From Methanosarcinales archaeon (GTDB lineage: Archaea; Halobacteriota; Methanosarcinia; Methanosarcinales; Methanogasteraceae), in contig DAOVGO010000185.1 in NCBI GenBank assembly GCA_030672345.1, forward strand, positions 1 to 14,915: a stretch of 14,915 bases of DNA, written 5' to 3'. Under the pieces are notes generated by a model. It was not told the origin of the DNA, ran no database searches, and saw only the letters and a list, made by a program, of their open reading frames with translations. Numbering within the stretch: position 1 is the first letter of the stretch; every line of letters starts with the position of its first letter. Shown here piece after piece: positions 6,726 through 12,966 of the stretch. Both the position numbers and the translations under genes were made by a program.

Positions 6726-7110
6726 AATGGATAATGGATGCGAGAGTATTTGTGTTATGTGTTTTGGTGAGGGCGGGTATCTCCGAAAGGACGCTACCTG
6801 AAAAATCCCCCGGGTTCGCTATTCTCTTTTCCGGATCCTGGGGGATATATTCCGTGAGTCTCCAAAAACAGTATCGGTTGGACTAATTATTGAATATGCC
6901 ACACATGGATGAAGGCTGCTGGTACTGATTTTTGGCGAATCTTTGAAATATGAGTTAAACTTAACCTTGACATCAGTACCTCCGAAACACACCTGAGTTC
7001 CGAAAGTGGTGCACCCCACACTACACCAGACCCGGATGTTGCCGCAGATCACACTGACCTGCGGTTATGAACCGTTTCATATATTAATCAGCACGTCAGA
7101 CTACTTTCCC
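6726..7110. other. gene-free divergent region between aspS and rtcA, rich in inverted repeats
   Basis: I find no credible gene in about 385 bases. The only sizeable frame (77 codons, minus strand) has no family resemblance and crosses the repeats below. The region holds: ATCCCCC (6805-6811) and GGGGGAT (6840-6846), which extend to a 10-bp stem with one G-T pair; GGTACTGAT (6921-6929) and ATCAGTACC (6972-6980), a perfect 9-bp inverted pair; inside that, GTTAA-AC-TTAAC (6954-6965), a 12-bp palindrome; and three copies of TCCGAAA (6782, 6981, 6999). It may contain divergent promoter operators or a structured RNA. Function is not determined. Confidence 0.5.
7076..7087 (+). promoter_or_regulatory. 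TATA box of rtcA, predicted leaderless
   Basis: TTCATATATTAA is the strongest TATA-like element upstream of rtcA. Its centre lies about 28 bases before the chosen ATG (7111), the normal distance from TATA to transcription start in archaea. No Shine-Dalgarno lies in the intervening bases (ACTACTTTCCC precedes the ATG). Together these suggest a leaderless transcript starting at or a few bases before the A of the ATG. Confidence 0.55.
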
Positions 7111-8121
7111 ATGCTAACGATTGACGGCACGTTCGGAGAGGGCGGCGGGCAGATCCTGCGCACATCGGTTGCCATGGCTGCGATTACGAAAACGCCTGTT
7201 GCGATCACCGGTATCCGCAGCAACCGCCCAAAGCCTGGGCTTTCGGCTCAGCACCTGACCGCAATCAGGGCGATGACGGAACTTGCAGGGGCTGATACCA
7301 CAGGCGATGCGGTCAGGTCCACAGAACTGACATTCATCCCGGGCGAGATCAGCGGCGGGACATATCGCATGAATATCGGCACAGCTGGCAGCATCTCGCT
7401 CCTTCTCCAGTGCCTGATCCCTGTTTCGCTCCATGCTCCGGACACGGTCGTCCTTGATATCACGGGCGGCACCGATGTGAGATGGAGCCCGTCGATCGAC
7501 CACCTGCGCCGCGTCCTGCTGCCTGCGCTCGCTCTGATGGGGTGCAATGTTCGCATCAAGGTCTTGAGGCGGGGCTATTATCCGCGTGGGGGCGGGCGGG
7601 TCAGGGCTGTGATCGAGCCGTCCGGGATTGTTGGGGCAGATTTCCGCAAAGAAGCACTCGATAAGGTTTACGGCTGCTCGCACTCATCCAGGCTTCCTGA
7701 ACATGTCGCAAGAAGGCAGCGTAATGCTGCTATCGCCAGACTGCAGGATCATGGGTACGATGCTGTGATCGATACCGACATCACGACAGCGCATAAGGGT
7801 GCTGCATCAACAGGCAGCGGAATTACGCTCTGGTGCGGTCATATTGGTGGGTCTGCACTCGGGGAGCGAGGAACGCCGGCAGAGGTGGTTGGATCCGATG
7901 CAGCGGACAATATCATCAGAGAACTGGACTCTAAAGCCGCGGTAGACATTTATCTGGCTGATCAACTGATTCCATACATGGCTATGGCAAAATCAGGCTC
8001 GTTCACCACAAGAGAGCTGTCTCTTCACACAAAAACAAATATCTGGGTAAGCGAGCAATTCACAGATGCCAAATTTGACATAAAATCATCGGATCGTATT
8101 GTCAGGGTTGTTTGCCGGTGA
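7111..8121 (+). CDS. rtcA: RNA 3'-terminal phosphate cyclase
   Basis: RtcA converts an RNA 3'-phosphate to a 2',3'-cyclic phosphate in an ATP-dependent reaction through an enzyme-AMP intermediate, for RNA repair or processing. The 336 residues match the family length. The protein opens with the hallmark MLTIDGTFGEGGGQILRTS, followed by IRSNRPKPGLSAQHL (35-49), GSISLLLQ (93-100), GGTDVRWSPSID (119-130), YYPRGGGRV (156-164), and H306 in SLHTKTNIWVSE, which matches the catalytic His of E. coli RtcA (His309). The frame is open 35 codons further upstream, but that stretch is unrelated to the family and includes the TATA box, so ATG 7111 is preferred. No RtcB or RtcR homologue is in the window. Confidence 0.95.
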   Translation: MLTIDGTFGEGGGQILRTSVAMAAITKTPVAITGIRSNRPKPGLSAQHLTAIRAMTELAGADTTGDAVRSTELTFIPGEISGGTYRMNIGTAGSISLLLQCLIPVSLHAPDTVVLDITGGTDVRWSPSIDHLRRVLLPALALMGCNVRIKVLRRGYYPRGGGRVRAVIEPSGIVGADFRKEALDKVYGCSHSSRLPEHVARRQRNAAIARLQDHGYDAVIDTDITTAHKGAASTGSGITLWCGHIGGSALGERGTPAEVVGSDAADNIIRELDSKAAVDIYLADQLIPYMAMAKSGSFTTRELSLHTKTNIWVSEQFTDAKFDIKSSDRIVRVVCR

Positions 8122-8293
8122 TAGCCACGTATATTTCAGTGATCGATACATTTTTCTTAACTGGGCGTGTAACGATAGTTGTAACTGGTTTGTAACCAGT
8201 CCAGGTAAGAACAGTGTGCAATGGTCCGTGGTGGAGTAGCCGCATGGAACCATCCAGATTAACGGACTTGATGGGCATACAGACCGATTTGGG
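8122..8293. promoter_or_regulatory. upstream region of the CBS gene with hairpin and spaced direct repeats
   Basis: There are 172 bases without a gene. ACTGGTT-TGT-AACCAGT (8184-8200) is a perfect seven-base hairpin. TGTAAC occurs three times, at 8168, 8180 and 8191, spaced 12 and 11 bases, close to one helical turn. GTCCGT (8224-8229) and ACGGAC (8262-8267) form a longer-range inverted pair. A T-rich run (8150-8159, ATTTTTCTTA) soon after the rtcA stop could end that transcript. The pattern fits a regulator-binding site or a structured leader; no known riboswitch class is recognised. Confidence 0.4.
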
Positions 8294-8728
8294 ATGATGA
8301 ATATGAAAGTATATGAAAAATTGATCCGCGACGTGATGACGCGCGGGGTAGTGACCGTATCTACAGAGACACTGGTCAAGGATATCGCAGAGAAGATGGC
8401 GAACCAGCGTCTATCCGGGGTAGCAGTGATCGGTGAACACGGGGATGTGCTAGGTTTCGTATCAGAGATGGATATGCTCAAGGTGCTTGACAAACCAAAT
8501 CTTGAACAGATGTCTGCCGAGGATGTCATGTCCCCATACCTGATTTCAATTGCGCCGAATGCCACCCTCAGGCAGGCGGCAAGAGTCATGAACGAGCGGC
8601 GCACCCACAGGCTGCTGATACTCTCAGAAAAAGGCGTTGGTGCATCGCAGCGACCCATCGGAATACTGAGCGCAAGCGATATCATACGCGAGGTTGCGCA
8701 GGCAGGGCAGTCCCATATCGCACATTGA
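8294..8728 (+). CDS. two-CBS-domain protein
   Basis: The 144-residue protein consists almost wholly of two CBS motifs: the first about 10-67 (IRDVMTRGVVTVSTETLVKDI through VLGFVSEMDMLKV) and the second about 78-140 (AEDVMSPYLISIAPNATLRQA through RPIGILSASDIIREV). Each shows the usual DVM start and the G-I/F-V/L-S-x-x-D end. CBS pairs bind adenine nucleotides or SAM and act as energy or ligand sensors; stand-alone archaeal ones have unknown partners. ATGs at 8294, 8297 and 8303 are all possible starts; the weak GGGATGATG stretch favours the last, which shortens the protein by three residues. It is a single gene, convergent with the DUF2117 gene. Confidence 0.88.
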   Translation: MMNMKVYEKLIRDVMTRGVVTVSTETLVKDIAEKMANQRLSGVAVIGEHGDVLGFVSEMDMLKVLDKPNLEQMSAEDVMSPYLISIAPNATLRQAARVMNERRTHRLLILSEKGVGASQRPIGILSASDIIREVAQAGQSHIAH

Positions 8729-8750
8729 TGTATGCAGAGATGCCGTCGAT

Positions 8751-8781
8751 GTGATCGGGATAATTCGAGATGACAGATCAC
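8751..8781. terminator. weak hairpin between convergent CBS and DUF2117 genes
   Basis: GTGATC (8751-8756) and GATCAC (8776-8781) form a six-base stem with a 19-base loop in the 61-base space between convergent genes. There is no clear T tract, so a bidirectional terminator is only a possibility. Confidence 0.2.
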
Positions 8782-8789
8782 GCAATAGA

Positions 8790-9872
8790 TCAATACGGCA
8801 CGACTTCGATCAGCCTTTTCCCGGCGATCTCGATCACCTGTTCCCTCACTGAGTCGATCGAGGAGGCTCTCACCTGATTCTCCCCATCAAATACCAGGTT
8901 TTGCACCATACCTCCTACAACGTCATCATATCCGGGCTCAACCCGCAGAACCACGGATCCCGGGAAAATATTTGTATTCGTGAGAACATTGTCGATATCC
9001 AGGTCTGTGATGCCGATGATCGGGATTCCGAGCCGGTAGAGAATGTCTCCGGCAATGGCTGTCGTGTCATCGCCTATGGTGACTGCCAGATCGGCATCTG
9101 CTGCGAGTTCGAAGGTGGATTCGGCATCATGGTCGATCAGCACGACTGAAATGTTTGTGCGCCTCCTCTCGGTTGTGCCGATTCTTGGTACGTGACCTGT
9201 CCGCCGGATCGAGCCGGTTCTGACCAGTGCTGTGCCCGGATCAATCTTTCTGAGTTTTTCGATGCCGTGTTCCTTTATTCTTGCGCCGGCGATATCCACA
9301 ATCCTGCCATCCTCCACCACGATCTCAACATTGTCTGATACCGCGGTTCCGACGACGATCCCGTTGATCCGGATGGTCTCGCCAGGCACAGCATCATGGA
9401 TGCTTCTGCGCGTCTGATCTTCATCGGTGCGCACCACCAGCACATCCTGCGCTGCAGGCGGCATCCTGATTGGCAGATCCAGCATTCCTGCGACCTGTTC
9501 AGCCCACGGCATGGCATCGTTCCACGGGATGACCACACCGTCATCCTCCATCGGGCGTTCGATCTGGATGATGGGAATCTGTTTCGTGCGCGACAGAACG
9601 ATCCTGCCGAACGCAATCCCGCTATCGACGGTTTTTCCACGATTCAGCAGGACAACAGCGGTTGCACCATGCAACGAATTGATCGCCCCGCTTAGGCTCA
9701 TCCTCCTGCTGATATCGATCCGATCTTCAAGATGCGCATCGATAACCGCGGTACGCCCCATAGTCCCGCCAAGCATCGCTCTCACATCGTAATGCTCCGA
9801 GAGCACGTCCAGCACCCGGCGTGCTTCGCCCGAATCGATGATCTCAGGACCGTGGATGACGACACCGATCAT
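8790..9872 (-). CDS. DUF2117 family protein, function unknown
   Basis: This 360-residue soluble protein opens with MIGVVIHGPEIIDSGEA and LGGTMGRTAVIDAHLEDRID, blocks I associate with DUF2117, an archaeal family found mainly in methanogens. The N-terminal third (1-150) looks like an alpha/beta domain (VVIHGPE, AVVLLNRGKTVDSG, IPIIQIERP). A middle part (about 160-205) is beta-rich (GETIRINGIVVGTAVSDNVEIVVEDGRIVDI). The C-terminal part has another alpha/beta unit (ISVVLIDHDAESTFELA, AVTIGDDTTAIAGDILYRLGIPIIGITDLDID). No catalytic motif is recognised. It is the last gene of a four-gene operon; its ATG lies six bases after the stop of the DUF2098 gene, whose final codons hold GGCGG as a likely ribosome-binding site. 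Confidence 0.85.
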   Translation of the reverse strand: MIGVVIHGPEIIDSGEARRVLDVLSEHYDVRAMLGGTMGRTAVIDAHLEDRIDISRRMSLSGAINSLHGATAVVLLNRGKTVDSGIAFGRIVLSRTKQIPIIQIERPMEDDGVVIPWNDAMPWAEQVAGMLDLPIRMPPAAQDVLVVRTDEDQTRRSIHDAVPGETIRINGIVVGTAVSDNVEIVVEDGRIVDIAGARIKEHGIEKLRKIDPGTALVRTGSIRRTGHVPRIGTTERRRTNISVVLIDHDAESTFELAADADLAVTIGDDTTAIAGDILYRLGIPIIGITDLDIDNVLTNTNIFPGSVVLRVEPGYDDVVGGMVQNLVFDGENQVRASSIDSVREQVIEIAGKRLIEVVPY

Positions 9873-9878
9873 GCGTTT

Positions 9879-10169
9879 TCATCCGCCGCTCTCACACAGT
9901 TCTACTTCCAGTATCTCCTGAACACGACTGATTCTGTCTATATTGCGCTCGGTTGTGCGCTTCAGTTCATCAAGCGTCAGTGTTTTGTCCCATTCCTTTG
10001 CTTCAACCTCGCCTTCGAGAACTTCAAGCGTATCTACTTTGTACCACAGATTACTGCTGTCAACGAGCGCCCATGTTCCATCATCTCGCTGGTCGAATCG
10101 CTTTACTTTGCCGATCGTGCCGGTGCCGCTGTACTGAACCGTGTCTCCAGCCGCTATACTTCCGCTCAT
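9879..10169 (-). CDS. DUF2098 family protein, SH3-like, function unknown
   Basis: The 96-residue protein has a small beta-barrel N-terminus (about 5-55): AAGDTVQYSGTGTIGKVKRF, then GTWALVDSSNLWYKVDTLEVL. This matches the pattern I associate with DUF2098 (a V-x-Y-x-x-T-G-T-x-G-K-V strand pair followed by a W-x-L-V-D-S turn), resembling KOW/SH3 folds. The C-terminus is helical and charged (about 63-92). It may bind RNA or protein, but no role is established. It begins five bases after the preceding gene's stop and ends six bases before DUF2117, so it is firmly within the operon. Confidence 0.8.
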   Translation of the reverse strand: MSGSIAAGDTVQYSGTGTIGKVKRFDQRDDGTWALVDSSNLWYKVDTLEVLEGEVEAKEWDKTLTLDELKRTTERNIDRISRVQEILEVELCESGG

Positions 10170-10174
10170 GGTTC

Positions 10175-10663
10175 TTATATCCTCGATGTTCGTATATCAA
10201 TCTTACCGGGGTCGATGTTTTGCAGCCGCACGCCACCTGCAACCCCTGTAATCCGCACCCCGTCGAACTCGCTGCCGCCGCACAGCACATCCTGCTGTGG
10301 GTGCGTTCCCGGCGTGATATCGCAACTGATGGTAGTCTCAACGCCTGCAGAGACGACTACTTTTAGTCTGCCGCACGCCGGATGATCCTTCGGAAGAACG
10401 ATCAGCGGAGAGCCGACATCCCTCACCAGATACAGCATACACCTGATCCCCTTGACGATCCGCTCATCCGTGCCAAATCCTGACGCAACGAAGAGATCAT
10501 CCTCTTCTGTGAAGAGTGCGATCTCTTCTTCTTCGGTTTCGATGAACCACTGACCAACGCCTGCTTTCACGACGCCGATCACGCCGTCTCTCCCGCAGAG
10601 GTATAGAATCTCATCGAAACCGATCTTTATCGTCTCGCCGGGATCAGTTGATCTTTTTGACAT
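10175..10663 (-). CDS. conserved archaeal protein of unknown function
   Basis: I do not recognise the family by name. The 162 residues are soluble. They show a beta-rich N-terminus (GETIKIGFDEILYLCGRDGVIGVVKAGVGQWFIETEEEEIALF), a central FVASGFGTDERIVKGIRCMLYLVRDVGSPLIVLPKDHPACGRL, and a C-terminal half with SCDITPGTHPQQDVLCGGSEFDGVRITGVAGGVRLQNI. Cys and His residues in HPACGRL, SCDITPGTHP and DVLCGG could form a metal or active site, which is speculation. I chose ATG 10663 (overlapping the zinc-ribbon gene by 20 bases). A frame open to 10744 would read 27 more codons through the zinc-ribbon coding region, giving a Ser/Thr/Arg-rich stretch typical of an out-of-frame reading. It is the second gene of the operon. 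Confidence 0.75.
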   Translation of the reverse strand: MSKRSTDPGETIKIGFDEILYLCGRDGVIGVVKAGVGQWFIETEEEEIALFTEEDDLFVASGFGTDERIVKGIRCMLYLVRDVGSPLIVLPKDHPACGRLKVVVSAGVETTISCDITPGTHPQQDVLCGGSEFDGVRITGVAGGVRLQNIDPGKIDIRTSRI

Positions 10664-10796
10664 TGCTTGATTTGCATGCCGGACACTTAACCCTCTTTCC
10701 GATTCCCTTGAACTTGTTGTTGCAGTCCAGACACTCGTACTCACTCGTCGAGAGCGTTTTCACGTCGATACCGACAACATCGCCAACACTACACAT
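10644..10796 (-). CDS. 50-residue zinc-ribbon protein
   Basis: This short gene is easily missed. The minus-strand frame from ATG 10796 to TGA 10644-10646 encodes 50 residues: an N-terminal MCSVGDVVGIDVKTLSTSEY, then a rubredoxin-like zinc ribbon C22-L-D-C25 and C38-P-A-C41, and a basic tail KSSNVKKIN. GGAGG (minus strand, 10806-10810) lies nine bases before the ATG, and a good TATA element lies further upstream. An ATG at 10801 is out of frame and stops after 13 codons. It is the first gene of the operon, and its 3' end overlaps the next gene by 20 bases. Such mini zinc ribbons often bind nucleic acid or act as protein adapters; the specific role is unknown. Confidence 0.8.
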   Translation of the reverse strand: MCSVGDVVGIDVKTLSTSEYECLDCNNKFKGIGKRVKCPACKSSNVKKIN

Positions 10797-10840
10797 GACA
10801 TTTCGCCTCCTTCTGGTTTGTATATTGCTGAAATGTCCTT

Positions 10841-10855
10841 CTACTTATACCCCAC
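10841..10855 (-). promoter_or_regulatory. promoter of the zinc-ribbon/DUF2098/DUF2117 operon
   Basis: On the minus strand, GGGGTATAAGTAG presents a TATA box (TATAAG, 10844-10849) with a G-rich upstream flank. A start about 26 bases downstream (near 10820) would leave a leader of about 25 bases containing the GGAGG ribosome-binding site. It stands back to back with the ilvC promoter. Confidence 0.5.
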
Positions 10856-10882
10856 GTTCGCCGCCAATAACAATGCACAAAA

Positions 10883-10902
10883 GAATTAATACGATCCGGA
10901 TC
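10883..10902 (+). promoter_or_regulatory. ilvC promoter with overlapping palindrome
   Basis: GAATTAATAC (10883-10892) is a TATA-like box preceded by ACAAAA as a possible BRE. Directly after it lies the perfect 10-bp palindrome GATCCGGATC (10893-10902). The expected start is near 10914, just before the ribosome-binding site GAGGT (10916-10920). A palindrome between TATA and start site is well placed for a repressor operator. Confidence 0.4.
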
Positions 10903-10927
10903 AACGAATAACAACGAGGTATACAAT

Positions 10928-11935
10928 ATGGTGCAGATATATTATGACAATGACGCAGACCTTGGCGTCCTGAAGGATAAAACGATCGCGGTGATCGGAT
11001 ATGGGAATCAGGGTCATGCACAGGCACAGAATCTCAACGATTCCGGATTGAACGTGATCGTCGGGCTTAAGAAAGGTAAAGAACCGTGGATACAGCGCGA
11101 ACAGACAACAGCAGAGAAAGACGGCTTACAGGTGATGGCGATAGAAGAAGCCTCTGCAAAGGCGGATATCATCCAGATTCTGGTGCCTGATGAGCTACAA
11201 CAGCAGGTCTACACAGACTATATCGAGCCGGGCATCAATCCTGGCGATGCGATCGTATTCTCACACGGCTTCAACATCCATTACAACCAGATCATACCAC
11301 CCGATGACATCGACGTCTTCATGGTCGCGCCAAAGGCGCCCGGGCACATGGTTCGCACGACGTTCGTCGAAGGCTCTGGTGTGCCAGGACTGCTCGCAGT
11401 CTATCAGGATGCGACAGGAACTGCAAAGAAGATCGGGCTTGCTTACGCAAAGGGGATCGGATGCACAAGAGCCGGTGTCATCGAAACCACGTTTGCAGAG
11501 GAGACCGAGACCGATCTCTTCGGAGAGCAGGTGGACCTGTGCGGAGGGGTTACCTGCATGATCAAAACAGCGTTCGAGATCCTTGTTGAGGCTGGATACC
11601 AGCCAGAGATCGCTTACTTTGAGACGCTGCACGAACTGAAACTGATCGTTGATCTGATCCATGAAGGCGGGCTTTCAAGGATGTGGCGTTCGGTCTCCAA
11701 CACCGCAGAGTACGGTGGACTCACGGTCGGTCCGAAGATCATCAACGAGCAATCAGAGGATGCCATGTACGAAGCGCTCGAAAGGATTCAATCCGGCGAG
11801 TTTGCACGGGAATGGGTTCTTGAGAGCCAGGCAGGGCGTCCTGTGTTAAATGCACTCGAACGCAAGGAGAAGGAGCATCTGATCGAGGAGATTGGATCTG
11901 AACTTCGTGCGATGATGCCATGGTTAGAGTCTTGA
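10928..11935 (+). CDS. ilvC: ketol-acid reductoisomerase, class I
   Basis: IlvC isomerises and reduces acetolactate or acetohydroxybutyrate to the dihydroxy acids of valine, isoleucine and leucine synthesis. The 335 residues are class I length. The Rossmann motif is AVIGYGNQGHAQAQNL (21-36). The knotted C-terminal domain has Mg ligands D196 and E200 (ETDLFGEQ), then E232 and E236 (FETLHE), and SVSNTAEYG (255-263). The loop that contacts the cofactor ribose (48-59) is of the long 12-residue type, with E58 at the position of E. coli Ser78, which points to NADH rather than NADPH. GAGGT lies seven bases before the ATG. A strong hairpin terminator follows 11 bases after the stop. Confidence 0.97.
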   Translation: MVQIYYDNDADLGVLKDKTIAVIGYGNQGHAQAQNLNDSGLNVIVGLKKGKEPWIQREQTTAEKDGLQVMAIEEASAKADIIQILVPDELQQQVYTDYIEPGINPGDAIVFSHGFNIHYNQIIPPDDIDVFMVAPKAPGHMVRTTFVEGSGVPGLLAVYQDATGTAKKIGLAYAKGIGCTRAGVIETTFAEETETDLFGEQVDLCGGVTCMIKTAFEILVEAGYQPEIAYFETLHELKLIVDLIHEGGLSRMWRSVSNTAEYGGLTVGPKIINEQSEDAMYEALERIQSGEFAREWVLESQAGRPVLNALERKEKEHLIEEIGSELRAMMPWLES

Positions 11936-11945
11936 GTGTTTAAGA

Positions 11946-11983
11946 GATGAAACGTTGATCCGGCAACGTTTCGTTTCTATTTT
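11946..11983 (+). terminator. hairpin terminator of ilvC
   Basis: GAAACGTTG (11949-11957) pairs perfectly with CAACGTTTC (11964-11972) across a six-base loop. The stem extends outward by up to three pairs, with wobbles at both ends of the extension. A T-rich tail (11974-11983) follows. It sits 13 bases after the ilvC stop and is the clearest terminator in the window. Confidence 0.8.
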
Positions 11984-11991
11984 GGGGACAT

Positions 11992-11996
11992 GGGGG
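11992..11996 (+). promoter_or_regulatory. Shine-Dalgarno pointing to an ATC start for the lipoprotein gene
   Basis: GGGGG lies seven bases before ATC 12004. No ATG, GTG or TTG is in frame at a proper distance. An ATG at 11990 is out of frame and stops after 15 codons. Confidence 0.4.
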
Positions 11997-12003
11997 TTAT
12001 AAC

Positions 12004-12957
12004 ATCGATAAAACAAAGGTTACCGCATTTGTATTGACCGTATCTGTATTGCTGTTTGGGCTGATGGGTTCAGGCTGTGTTGAGTCAGAGGACGTCGAAT
12101 CGGCAACCGTCCGGACGTATCTTGAAGCAAAGAGCGAAAACGATTACGTAACCGCGGCGCGTGTCGTTGACAGCAGCTATCAGTCGAAAGGCTACATCAT
12201 GCTGACATGGGGCCGGGTGGGGAATGTGGCGAACAAGGATATCACCAATATCACGTTAACCCAGACCGTTTCCGGCAATCAGGCGGTGGTGATTGCGAAT
12301 TACACCGAAATCGAGTACCATCCGAATTCTGACAACATTGCCGGCGAGCAGGAGGTGACCCAGTACTTCAGACTCGAGAACACCGACGGGATATGGCTGA
12401 TCACCGAGATCTCGCCTGTGCCCCTGCCCATAAGGGAGTCGACCGGAAAGGTCAAGAAGTCACCTATTGACATTCTCACCGACAACGCAATATTCCTTCT
12501 GCCCGCAGCACTTGCCATGCTCGGAGTCGGCGTCTACCTCAACCGCAAGGAGAAGGCGGAGCGTGCCGGCGGCGCAGGCGGTGGTGATGGCGGTGCAGGT
12601 GGCGCTGGCGCAGGAGTCGTTATGTTGCAGACCGCACAGATCACCAGGTTTGTCAGGTGCGTGCCCTCGCAGATGAAAGCGGGCACCACAGGTACGATTG
12701 ATGTCTGGATCAAGAACTTTAACAAGCAACCGTACCAGAATCTCGCGGTGACCGCCGTATTTCCTGATACTGTCCGTGCAAAGAAAACAAAACTGAAATT
12801 CGGCGCGCTTCCGCCGGGAGAGACCGCAAAACAGACATGGAACGTCAAAACGACAGCGCCTGGAAGGTTCAGGATCGATGATGTGACCGTTACATTTACG
12901 TTCGGCGGAAAAAGATACGCAGGTGCGCTAGGTCCTGTCTGGATACAGGTGGCGTAA
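12004..12957 (+). CDS. lipoprotein-like membrane protein with NTF2-like and Ig-like domains
   Basis: Counting from ATC 12004, the 317 residues begin with a lipoprotein signal: basic n-region DKTK, hydrophobic core, and lipobox MGSGC (Cys25). Residues about 31-140 look like an NTF2-like/DUF4878 extracellular domain (AKSENDYVTAARVVD, VTQYFRLENTDGIWLITEI). A membrane helix follows at about 161-179, then RKEKAER, a Gly-rich linker (about 189-204) and an Ig-like beta domain (about 210-317, with ALPPGETAKQTWNVKTTAPG). The only canonical starts are TTGs at 12034 and later, which would remove the basic n-region, so I prefer 12004 although ATC is unusual. By the positive-inside rule the Ig-like domain would be cytoplasmic. 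The stop lies nine bases before the ferredoxin gene. Function is unknown. Confidence 0.75.
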   Translation: MDKTKVTAFVLTVSVLLFGLMGSGCVESEDVESATVRTYLEAKSENDYVTAARVVDSSYQSKGYIMLTWGRVGNVANKDITNITLTQTVSGNQAVVIANYTEIEYHPNSDNIAGEQEVTQYFRLENTDGIWLITEISPVPLPIRESTGKVKKSPIDILTDNAIFLLPAALAMLGVGVYLNRKEKAERAGGAGGGDGGAGGAGAGVVMLQTAQITRFVRCVPSQMKAGTTGTIDVWIKNFNKQPYQNLAVTAVFPDTVRAKKTKLKFGALPPGETAKQTWNVKTTAPGRFRIDDVTVTFTFGGKRYAGALGPVWIQVA

Positions 12958-12966
12958 GGAATCAGT

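Noticed and set aside
6819..7052. 77-codon minus-strand frame between aspS and rtcA
   Set aside because: It has a GTG start without a ribosome-binding site, crosses inverted repeats and shows no recognisable domain.
7006..7110. 35-codon upstream extension of rtcA
   Set aside because: It includes the TATA box and is not homologous; the family begins at MLTIDGTFGEGGG.
8221..8262. 13-codon upstream ORF before the CBS gene
   Set aside because: No ribosome-binding site and no attenuator-type codon run; expected by chance.
8290..8305. ATGATGA as a C box of a C/D guide RNA
   Set aside because: No matching D or D' boxes at suitable distances; it is the start region of the CBS gene.
9732..10385. 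217-codon plus-strand frame opposite the DUF2098/DUF2117 operon
   Set aside because: It is antisense to three tightly packed genes with conserved products; no domain is recognisable.
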